Shown here in pieces: positions 8,617 through 15,580 of a stretch of DNA of 40,899 nt. The translations under genes were made by a program, and so were the position numbers. Each line of letters starts with the position of its first letter. The stretch's first letter is position 1. The notes under the pieces were generated by a model. It was given only the letters and a program-made list of their open reading frames with translations. It did no database searches and was not told where the DNA came from. Source of the stretch: a virus; the IMG/VR virus record IMGVR_UViG_3300002835_000412, positions 1-40,899 of that record, one strand, 5' to 3'.

Positions 8617-8950
8617 CGAGTGTTCGGAGAGCATGCGAGCGGTGGTATCCGAAGCCGTCGGATCTGGCGCAGAACTGTTCAAGAAATCGCTGCGTTCAAA
8701 AACACCCGCAAGCAGAACAAAAACGCGACGGTACACAACGTCGATTCATCGCAAAGGAGATTTGAGAGCCGTTGCTGGAGTCATCTTTCCTGCAAACTCT
8801 CGTTACGAAACTTCAGGAACAGACACGCGACAGCGAGTCGAACAAGTTTACCGAGAAGAGTCAAAAGCAATTCTCGAGCACATTGCAAGTCAAATAGGTT
8901 CTGCGGTTGGAAACCAGCCGTCCACGAAAATTGAAATACGAAAGGGTTAG
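8591..8950 (+). CDS. Tail terminator or minor tail protein, gpZ-like (tentative)
   Basis: 119 residues from ATG 8591, overlapping the previous gene by 26 bases. An N-terminal amphipathic helix (ADFRQILDECSESMRAVVSEA) precedes a basic stretch, SLRSKTPASRTKTRR, and a C-terminal helix, YREESKAILEHIASQIG. gpZ and HK97 gp10-like tail completion proteins have this order and length. The assignment relies mostly on position between the joining protein and the tail tube. Confidence 0.45.
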   Translation: MADFRQILDECSESMRAVVSEAVGSGAELFKKSLRSKTPASRTKTRRYTTSIHRKGDLRAVAGVIFPANSRYETSGTDTRQRVEQVYREESKAILEHIASQIGSAVGNQPSTKIEIRKG

Positions 8951-8952
8951 CC

Positions 8953-9381
8953 ATGCCACTGGTATCAAAGGGCACAGTTTTGCAGATGGACGTTGCGGGA
9001 TCGCTGGCGGCAATCGCAGAAGTGATTTCGGTGGAAATCTCTGGTGCCAAGTCGGAAACATACGACGGAACGACGTTGAGTCAGTCTGCAAGCGGAATGG
9101 TTCGCCTTGCAAACGGCTACTCAACGCCTCCAGACATTTCGGCAGAACTGTTCTGGTTGCCGACGAACTCTGGACACCAAGCAATCACTGACGAGATCAC
9201 GACGCCAACAGTGGCGGCGGCAAGTCAGCTTGATGGCAAAATCCTGTATGCGGATTCGCCGGCAACTGAATTGCCATACAAGATTGCTGGTATCGAGGTT
9301 GGTCAAACCATCAACAAAGATGACGGCGTGAAAGCTAACGTCACGTTTACCCTCAACGGCCAGCCAACGTGGCCCACATAA
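8953..9381 (+). CDS. Major tail tube protein
   Basis: 142 residues, beta-rich, beginning PLVSKGTVLQMDVAG and containing EISGAKSETYDGTTLSQS, which resembles the lambda gpV/TTP-type tube fold where the first strand and a conserved ISG segment form the inner beta barrel. It ends KANVTFTLNGQPTW, typical of the last strand pair. AAAGGG lies 6 bases before the ATG. Position before the chaperone and tape measure genes supports the call. Confidence 0.8.
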   Translation: MPLVSKGTVLQMDVAGSLAAIAEVISVEISGAKSETYDGTTLSQSASGMVRLANGYSTPPDISAELFWLPTNSGHQAITDEITTPTVAAASQLDGKILYADSPATELPYKIAGIEVGQTINKDDGVKANVTFTLNGQPTWPT

Positions 9382-9395
9382 TCTGAGGTGATCCA

Positions 9396-9734
9396 TTGAA
9401 AGTCAAAGTTACATTCGAGCATGAGGCCAGCTCGCAGGCTCCGGAAGGCACGTTCATTTTGCGTGATGCAATTGTGAACGGACTGCCAGTTAAAAAGCGG
9501 ATCCGCGAAGTTGGCCGCATTCTTGAAGGGCCGGAAGTCTATCGGCTTGTCGGGTGCGGAATTGCAGAGCCTGCCGACGAGGAATGCGCAGCGTTGTTTA
9601 CTGTAGATCAAATCGCGAAAGCAAAGGCTACTGGACATCCAATGCTGATGAACCAACTGGCTGAGCGAGTCGCGGAAGAAAAAGACGCGGCCATGGTTGC
9701 CGAAATCGCCGGGGATGATGACCACGAGGATTGA
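9396..9734 (+). CDS. Hypothetical tail-region protein
   Basis: 112 residues, TTG start with GAGGTGA 5 bases upstream. An N-terminal beta part (KVKVTFEHEASS) is followed by a helical acidic C-terminus ending DDDHED. The middle segment VYRLVGCGIAEPADEECAALF has two Cys. It sits between tail tube and chaperone genes. Tail assembly is the likely theme; no family recognised. Confidence 0.55.
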   Translation: MKVKVTFEHEASSQAPEGTFILRDAIVNGLPVKKRIREVGRILEGPEVYRLVGCGIAEPADEECAALFTVDQIAKAKATGHPMLMNQLAERVAEEKDAAMVAEIAGDDDHED

Positions 9735-9739
9735 TTGAA

Positions 9740-9979
9740 ATGGTGAGAGTCAGAGCGACATCTGAATTGTTCTGCGAACTTCGAAAGATCATTCCACAGA
9801 TTCCGGAGAGAACTCGCAGCCTTTCGATTCATTTGGCTCATGATTTGGCACCGCTCGTCAAATGTGAGTTCTTCGTCTCCGGCGACGGATGTCCCGAACT
9901 ATTGCGTAGAACGTTTGAACTTGTTGAAAAGGAACAAAATGGCACTGAATGTCCGCGAGCTGTTGCTGAAGCCGATTGA
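9740..9979 (+). CDS. Small hypothetical protein before the tail chaperone
   Basis: 79 residues from ATG 9740 (MVRVRATSELF), with GAGGA 9 bases upstream. TTG at 9731 would overlap the previous stop as TTGA. It is mixed helical with three Cys and no family I recognise. Its last 41 bases overlap the start of the chaperone gene, which has its own AAAAGGAA, so coupling is possible. Confidence 0.45.
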   Translation: MVRVRATSELFCELRKIIPQIPERTRSLSIHLAHDLAPLVKCEFFVSGDGCPELLRRTFELVEKEQNGTECPRAVAEAD

Positions 9980-10316
9980 GACGCCAACGGAAGTCGTACC
10001 ACTCCCGGAACTTGGCGAGGGTGTTTCCGTCACCGTCAAAGGCATGAACGCGAAAGAAAAAGGCGCGTTTGACATGCAGTTCGTCAAAAAGGGCGAACAC
10101 GATGTGGCCCGTCAACGGCAGATGCGGGAACGAATGCTTGTGGCCTGCTGCATCGACGACAGCGGAAACCGACTGTTTGCACCGGAAGACGTGGCAGCGT
10201 TAGGCCTGCAAAGCGTGTTTATCATCGACCGAATCTTTGCCGCATGTCAGCGAGTGAACGGGGACAACGACAAGGATGAAGCGGAAAAAAAATCAGGGCC
10301 GACAGACGCTACCTGA
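9939..10316 (+). CDS. Tail assembly chaperone, gpG-like
   Basis: 125 residues from ATG 9939, with AAAAGGAA upstream. It contains LPELGEGVSVTVKGMNAKEKGAFDM, typical of tail chaperones, which coat the tape measure before tube polymerisation. Near its 3' end the zero-frame codons GAA-AAA-AAA-TCA form an eight-A run (10285-10292). A -1 slip there joins it to the following open frame, exactly as in lambda G/GT. The unshifted product stops at 10316. Confidence 0.75.
   Translation: MALNVRELLLKPIETPTEVVPLPELGEGVSVTVKGMNAKEKGAFDMQFVKKGEHDVARQRQMRERMLVACCIDDSGNRLFAPEDVAALGLQSVFIIDRIFAACQRVNGDNDKDEAEKKSGPTDAT
10285..10292 (+). promoter_or_regulatory. -1 programmed frameshift slippery site
   Basis: Eight As include the heptamer A-AAA-AAA in the chaperone reading frame. 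After a -1 slip the ribosome reads ATC-AGG-GCC and continues without a stop to 10630. The downstream frame has no well-placed start of its own. Confidence 0.7.
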
Positions 10317-10630
10317 TTGCCTGCGAACTCGCAGAGATCTGGGGTGTTCCGTCGGTCGACAAGCTCTTGGAATCAATGTCGCCAGGTGATCTTGATGTCT
10401 GGGTGGCCAAGGATGCAATCAGCCCGATCGGAAATGCCGGGGTTGTGGAATTACTGGCAGTCCTCGGGGCGGCGATGTTATCCACGAAGGATGAACCGAA
10501 GACGCCAAATGACATCAAAAAAGCGTGCATCGTTCATGGTGTGAACTGGCGACCGGATGAAGTGGAAGAAAAGCCAGCCACAGCCGCCCAAATTGGGGCG
10601 ATGATGGCAATGGCAGGAGTCAAGCAATAA
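10292..10630 (+). CDS. Frameshift extension of tail chaperone, gpGT-like
   Basis: About 112 residues reached by the -1 slip at 10285-10292, giving a roughly 230-residue fusion beginning at 9939. It contains RRYLIACELAEIWGVPSV and LDVWVAKDAISPIG, resembling C-terminal parts of chaperone fusions that bind the tube protein. Internal starts (TTG 10367, ATG 10376) lack good ribosome-binding sites and would truncate the conserved start. The TAA overlaps the tape measure ATG. Confidence 0.7.
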   Translation: MRADRRYLIACELAEIWGVPSVDKLLESMSPGDLDVWVAKDAISPIGNAGVVELLAVLGAAMLSTKDEPKTPNDIKKACIVHGVNWRPDEVEEKPATAAQIGAMMAMAGVKQ

Positions 10631-13077
10631 TGAAGACGATTGGTGATCTTGTTGTCCGGCTGAGCGCTAACACAAAGGCGTTCGAGGGCGGCATTGCCAA
10701 AAGTCAAATCGCATTGAACCATTTGACGCAAACAGCCAGCAAAACGGTGAACGCGGTCAGCAATTTGAACTCTCTGCGGATTGGTCCCGGACTCGAAAAC
10801 GGACTAATCGATACGGCAGATTCGATGAATGATCTGCAGGAAGCAACGATTGAGATTGACAAGAATCTCCGCACGCTCGAGCAGACGCTGGACCTGACCG
10901 CATCAGGAGCAAGCCTGCTTTCCGGCAGCATCAAAATGGCGACCGGCACCAGCGGCGTTATGGTCGCTTCAACGGCGGCTCTCTCAAAGGGGCTCACGTC
11001 TGCCTTGATCGGTGCGGTTGCCCTCCGACAGACCACGACGACGCTGGCCTATGCCTTTGGGCTTGCTGCCGACGGGGCCAGAGTTCTGCTAATGCCGCTC
11101 CGTATGATTGGCAGTGCGTTCATGATGGTCGGTTCGCTGGCGATAAAAACTGCGAAATTGATCCTCGGGCCTTTTCGTTTGGTGTTTTCAGCCTTGAAGC
11201 TCGCGGCGTCTGCGGCGTGGTCGCTTATTTCACCGTTTATGGGGCTCGCCGGCGGTGCGGTTCGTCTTTACATCACGTTCAAAGCGTTTCAGTTGCAACT
11301 CAAGATTCTGTCGAAGCTGTTCAGCTTTCTGCCGCCAAAGGTCAAGGTGATCTTTGTTGCTCTCATGGGACTCGGGGCAGCGTCTCGGGTTGCGGGAGCT
11401 GCGTTGGCATCGCTCGGGGTTGTCGGACGTGTCGCGGCCAAAGCAATCAGCTTGTTGACACTGCCGATCAGGGCTCTAATCAATCCGGTGGGCACCGCTA
11501 CGGCGGTGGTCAAAGGGCTCAACAAAACGCTGGAAAAGACGGCTCAGGTGAGCGTCAAGGCCGCATCAGCAGTTGGCAGCGGATTCATTGGCGGCATTAA
11601 GTCAATGGGTCGTTCCGTGCTCAATGCAGGACAAGGAATTCTTAGCCTCGGCACCTCGGCTCTGCCATTTGCTGCACTGGGAGCGGTTAAGCTCGCCGCC
11701 GATGCCGAAACACTCGGCATTAAGTTGAAGGTTCTGACAGGAAGTGCGGAGACTGCGAACAGCGTCATGAGGAAAATGGACGCATTCGCAGCCGATACAC
11801 CGTTCCAGAAGATGGAAATCGGCGACGCTGTTCAGAAGCTGATTTCGTTCGGATCTGCATCCGAAACGGTATTCGATGAACTTCGCATGATCGGCGACAT
11901 TGCAGCAGCGACTGGTACGCCAATCGGCGAGTTGGCTGAACTTTACGGCAAAGCTCAGGTTCAGGGCCGTCTATTCGGCGAAGACATTAATCAACTGACA
12001 GGCCGCGGAATCCCGATCGTTGCCGAACTGGCCAAACAGTTTGGCGTCGCCGAAAGCCAGGTTAAAGAGTTGGTATCTGACGGCAAGGTTGGCTTTCCAG
12101 AGATGCAGAAGGCCATGGCCGCAATGGTCGGGCCCACAGGTAAGTTTGGCGGCATGATGTCGGAGTTGAGTCAGACCACTGCCGGAAAGTTTTCGACGTT
12201 TGTTGACCGCGTTTTGTTGTTGGGAACTGCAATCGGTGAGCAACTGTTGCCGCACGCTAACAAGTTGCTTGACTGGGCGTCAGGCATGGTGCCACAAGTC
12301 GATGGAGTTGGCACAGCGTTCGGGACAGCTACCAGTTTCGCACTGAAGTGGTTCACTGATACACAGAATTTCTTGATTGATATTGGCACGATTGCAGGTG
12401 TCGTTGTTGGCAACTTCGACAACGTTTGGCGGGGTGTTTTTGAATCTATGATCGAATACGCTCGGGCCGCGTTTTCTTGGATCAAAGACAATTCCGAGAT
12501 CATGTATAAGAACCTGAAAGCCAGTGCTGATAAGGCTGTTGGCCTCGCATCTGAAGTGGCCATGGCTCCGATGGACTTGCTCATGAATCCATTTCAGGCT
12601 GGCAATTTAGCGGCCGGGCTTGGTCAACAGGCGGCTGGATTAGGTGCCGACATCACAAAAGGTACCACTGAATTCAAAATGCCAGAAAACAAACGACTGA
12701 ACGATGTTCTGAGCGACATAAATGAGGCATTAAGAATCAACGCGATGAATCGCGCGTCCGGAGCCGGGGTTTCTGCGGCACAGAAAACTGACATCACTAA
12801 GCCGTCACCGCTTAACACGTCGTTCATCAAGGGCGGTTCAACGGCGGACATGACCGGCGGCGACAAAAAGGGCAAAGAACTGGCGGGAGCAACGAAGGCC
12901 GGAAGCCAGGAAGCCTATTCGCTGCTGGCACAGGCTTTCGTTCGCTCGAAAGATCCGGCGGTAAAGGCCACGCAGGAGCAGACGAAACAACTGATGAAGC
13001 CACTAACCCAAATGGCGGCGGCTGCAGTCGGGGGGCTCGGAGGATTCGGCGGCATCATGCTTGTGGAGTCAATCTGA
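10630..13077 (+). CDS. Tape measure protein
   Basis: 815 residues. Residues 1-110 are helical. Residues 110-330 contain many hydrophobic Ala/Leu/Val segments likely to insert in the host membrane during injection. Around residues 360-530 is a TIGR02675-like tape measure domain (AFAADTPFQKMEIGDAVQK, GEDINQLTGRGIPIVAEL). At the common 0.15 nm per residue this predicts a tail near 120 nm. It starts within the stop of the GT frame and ends in TGATGA with the next gene. Confidence 0.92.
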   Translation: MKTIGDLVVRLSANTKAFEGGIAKSQIALNHLTQTASKTVNAVSNLNSLRIGPGLENGLIDTADSMNDLQEATIEIDKNLRTLEQTLDLTASGASLLSGSIKMATGTSGVMVASTAALSKGLTSALIGAVALRQTTTTLAYAFGLAADGARVLLMPLRMIGSAFMMVGSLAIKTAKLILGPFRLVFSALKLAASAAWSLISPFMGLAGGAVRLYITFKAFQLQLKILSKLFSFLPPKVKVIFVALMGLGAASRVAGAALASLGVVGRVAAKAISLLTLPIRALINPVGTATAVVKGLNKTLEKTAQVSVKAASAVGSGFIGGIKSMGRSVLNAGQGILSLGTSALPFAALGAVKLAADAETLGIKLKVLTGSAETANSVMRKMDAFAADTPFQKMEIGDAVQKLISFGSASETVFDELRMIGDIAAATGTPIGELAELYGKAQVQGRLFGEDINQLTGRGIPIVAELAKQFGVAESQVKELVSDGKVGFPEMQKAMAAMVGPTGKFGGMMSELSQTTAGKFSTFVDRVLLLGTAIGEQLLPHANKLLDWASGMVPQVDGVGTAFGTATSFALKWFTDTQNFLIDIGTIAGVVVGNFDNVWRGVFESMIEYARAAFSWIKDNSEIMYKNLKASADKAVGLASEVAMAPMDLLMNPFQAGNLAAGLGQQAAGLGADITKGTTEFKMPENKRLNDVLSDINEALRINAMNRASGAGVSAAQKTDITKPSPLNTSFIKGGSTADMTGGDKKGKELAGATKAGSQEAYSLLAQAFVRSKDPAVKATQEQTKQLMKPLTQMAAAAVGGLGGFGGIMLVESI

Positions 13078-13316
13078 TGATTCGAGTGTTTTCAACAGAA
13101 AAGATTGTCGAAGACATCACGAAATGGCCAGAAGAAAAACGAGCCACAGTGAAGTTCGCGCGTGAAGAAGAAATTGACGGAAACAAGAAACTGTTCGCAG
13201 TCTATCCGAAGGGCACCGAGTTTTTCGGCAAGCAGGCTGATCAGTTGATTGCGTTGGGCAAAGCGAGAATTGTCGACGACACGCCACGGATTGAGAACGC
13301 TGAGGTGGCAGAATGA
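13077..13316 (+). CDS. Small tail-region protein
   Basis: 79 residues, charged, beginning MIRVFSTEKIVEDITKWPEEK, with a beta segment KKLFAVYPKGTEFFG. It starts in the tape measure stop (TGATGA) and ends in ATGA with the next gene, so it is translated as part of the tail operon. Probably a small tail-tip or baseplate-like component; function unknown. Confidence 0.6.
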   Translation: MIRVFSTEKIVEDITKWPEEKRATVKFAREEEIDGNKKLFAVYPKGTEFFGKQADQLIALGKARIVDDTPRIENAEVAE

Positions 13317-14203
13317 CAATTGTAATGCAGGGAGTGCTTCCAGAGACTCGGGAAGCGGCCAACGAAAAAGGGATTCGCACTTACTCAGAAACTTACTGGC
13401 TGACGACAAACCAAAAGACTGACGGAACATATGAGGTCGGTTCGCATCCAGATCTTCCGACGGTCGGCTCGGTTCACCACACAGACACCGGCGCGTGGTG
13501 CACTGCAGTTCGGCCGAAGTGCGTTTCTGGCTATGTGCATTTTCATGTGACGTGCACATTCTCAAGTGAGCGTGAATTGGCAGAAGATCCAACGGATGAG
13601 CCAGCATTAACAGAGTGGGACGGCGAACAATTCCAGCGCCCGCTCGTGATTGATGAGGACGGCAATATCGTGTGCAACTCCGCGGGGGATCCGTTTGACC
13701 CCCCGGAAATGATTGATGACAGTAGGCTGATCTCAGTCACGACGAAGAATCTTGCCAGTGTTCCAATATGGATTATGGAATACAGCAACGCGGTGAATAG
13801 TGACACTTTCACTATCGACGGTTTTGCTGTCGGTGTTGGTCAGGCAAAAATGCAGACACCAAAAGTGTCGAAGCCAATGAGCCGGAACGGAACAACTTAT
13901 CGTGAAGTGCAAATCACGATTCATTACCGCGAAGAGGGTTGGGTTTCGAATATCCTTGACGCAGGATTTCGAGAGCTTGTTGATGGTTCTGGGTCCGGAT
14001 CTGGTTCCGGGTCGGGGTCGGGCGGAACCTCGCTAAGAAACATCAAGGTCGAAAATGAGGACGGCGAGTTAGAGGACATTTCCGCGCCGGTTCCGCTTGA
14101 CGGTTCAGGCCAAGCTTTGAGCAATCCATCGCCGTTAAATAATGTTGCTTTACAGTTTCGCGGCTATCGCAGATTGCCGTTTTCCGCACTTCCTTTGACG
14201 TAG
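13313..14203 (+). CDS. Minor tail protein with Gly-Ser linker
   Basis: 296 residues. Residues 1-220 form a beta-rich body (EVGSHPDLPTVGSVHHTDTG, TTYREVQITIHYREEGW). Around residues 225-240 is a pure Gly-Ser linker of six GS repeats. The C-terminal 50 residues (LRNIKVENEDGELEDISAPV) form a small domain that suits a tail-tip attachment. GS codons vary (GGT/GGG/GGA with TCT/TCC/TCG), so the linker is maintained as protein, not as a DNA repeat. Likely a virion surface protein. Confidence 0.65.
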   Translation: MTIVMQGVLPETREAANEKGIRTYSETYWLTTNQKTDGTYEVGSHPDLPTVGSVHHTDTGAWCTAVRPKCVSGYVHFHVTCTFSSERELAEDPTDEPALTEWDGEQFQRPLVIDEDGNIVCNSAGDPFDPPEMIDDSRLISVTTKNLASVPIWIMEYSNAVNSDTFTIDGFAVGVGQAKMQTPKVSKPMSRNGTTYREVQITIHYREEGWVSNILDAGFRELVDGSGSGSGSGSGSGGTSLRNIKVENEDGELEDISAPVPLDGSGQALSNPSPLNNVALQFRGYRRLPFSALPLT

Positions 14204-14210
14204 GTGTCGT

Positions 14211-14861
14211 ATGCCTGAAAAGGGAGTAGTGTTTGGCCAGACAGCATCAAAGCAGATTGCAAAGACTGTTCGTGAGGTCGCGCGGCGAACAGTCAACGAA
14301 ATGCCGCAACGGGCCAGATGGCAAGGGAAAAAACACGGCGGTAGCGTTCAGGTCGCATGGGGCATACTTGGTCAAAACACTGGCAAAGACGACAGCATTC
14401 TCTCAGTCTCGCTCTATCGCGGGGCATCGCTTGAAGAGTTTGTGCCTTTTCTTTGCGGACCATGCACAGATGGCAGCGGCTCTGGCTCTGGTTCCGGAAG
14501 CGGCTCCGGCGGCGATTGCGATTTTCTTGACATGGATTTGAGTCTGTGCAATTCGCTCGGGAGTGTGACGGCGCTTGTGCCTGCTGGCTACAAAGCGGGG
14601 CCCGTCGGGCTCATTAAGATGCCGACATGCGGAACATCCGGCAGCGGTTCAGGTTCGGGATCAGGATCTGCCAGCGGCGCGACGTGGAAGGGCTGGACCG
14701 TAATTGTTGGGCGGCGGCTTCGATGTGTCGCAGAAATTCCGAACAAAATCGAATGTTGTCCAGTCGAAGGTCTAAAGATCACGGAATGGAATCGAATTTG
14801 GTTCTTTGGTGAGGCACTGTCGCAGCGTCTTGATCCGTGCAGCACTGGGAGCGGAAGTTAA
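14211..14861 (+). CDS. Tail protein with two Gly-Ser linkers
   Basis: 216 residues. A basic helical start (ASKQIAKTVREVARRTVNEM) is followed by a CGPC motif at about residue 82, a Gly-Ser linker at about 88-101, a Cys-containing middle, a second Gly-Ser linker near residue 143, and a last domain ending GSGS at the stop codon. The C-terminal GSGS looks like a linker cut off at its end. TAGGTG lies before the ATG. Likely a modular surface-exposed tail component. Confidence 0.6.
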   Translation: MPEKGVVFGQTASKQIAKTVREVARRTVNEMPQRARWQGKKHGGSVQVAWGILGQNTGKDDSILSVSLYRGASLEEFVPFLCGPCTDGSGSGSGSGSGSGGDCDFLDMDLSLCNSLGSVTALVPAGYKAGPVGLIKMPTCGTSGSGSGSGSGSASGATWKGWTVIVGRRLRCVAEIPNKIECCPVEGLKITEWNRIWFFGEALSQRLDPCSTGSGS

Positions 14862-15388
14862 TGGCTGATGCGTCTGCAGATTGCTGTTGTGGAAAGCCGT
14901 GTTGCGGGAGGTCTAATCTGCCAAATACGCTCTACGCGACGATCACAAAAGTCACGAACTGCAACTGTACAGACTGGCTGGGACTTGTAATTCCGATCAC
15001 AAAAGCGTTCTGGTATCCGGAAACAGCAGGCACGGTGAATTGGGGCGCGTCGATCATTGGGCCTTGTACTGTGATCAATGGCGTCGATACAGCCCAGCGA
15101 TTCGCAATCAAACTGGAGTGTACGAAGGGGCCTATTGGGCAGATCGGTATCCCTTCAGACCTGCAGTTATACACGGGCGATTGTGGCGGAGTAAATGCAG
15201 ACGGTCCCTGTGACCCGAATGATCCAGTTGAGGCACTGGCAGCAAACAACACGGCGACAATCAAGCCTCTCGAATCGCAGTGCAATCCTCTGATTCTCGT
15301 TTACACAGTCGCGGCATTTGAGCCTCGATGTCAAGACCCGATGAATCCTTTGGGGGCTTTGGATGTCGAGATCACGATCACGGAGTAG
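14861..15388 (+). CDS. Cys-rich tail-end protein
   Basis: 175 residues starting in the stop of the previous gene (TTAATGG). The N-terminus is strikingly Cys-rich (CCCGKPCCG at about residues 8-16, then TNCNC near 34). The rest is a beta-rich domain (WGASIIGPCTVINGVDTAQR, ITITE at the end). It may be disulfide-stabilised or metal-binding on the virion surface. No named family recognised. Confidence 0.6.
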   Translation: MADASADCCCGKPCCGRSNLPNTLYATITKVTNCNCTDWLGLVIPITKAFWYPETAGTVNWGASIIGPCTVINGVDTAQRFAIKLECTKGPIGQIGIPSDLQLYTGDCGGVNADGPCDPNDPVEALAANNTATIKPLESQCNPLILVYTVAAFEPRCQDPMNPLGALDVEITITE

Positions 15389-15391
15389 ACC

Positions 15392-15580
15392 ATGCAAGAA
15401 CTGTTCACAGTCGCACTAATCGGGCTTCTCTCTTTCCCTGGTGCCTACGCCGCATCCTATGTGGTCAATGGACGTGAGGCATTAGAGGAAGCAATGGTTA
15501 AGGCGATGCAGGAGCAGGCAAGAGAGCAAGAGCAAGCTATTTTCGACTCCATAAAGCCAGAAAACAGGTGGCAGCAGTGA
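15392..15580 (+). CDS. Small membrane-anchored protein
   Basis: 62 residues. Residues 2-22 (QELFTVALIGLLSFPGAYAA) are a hydrophobic segment resembling a signal peptide or N-terminal anchor; the rest is a charged helix (EQAREQEQAIFDSIKPENR). GGAG is 7 bases upstream of the ATG, and the stop overlaps the next gene as GTGA. Function unknown; its place at the tail module's end suggests a membrane or host-interaction role. Confidence 0.55.
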   Translation: MQELFTVALIGLLSFPGAYAASYVVNGREALEEAMVKAMQEQAREQEQAIFDSIKPENRWQQ

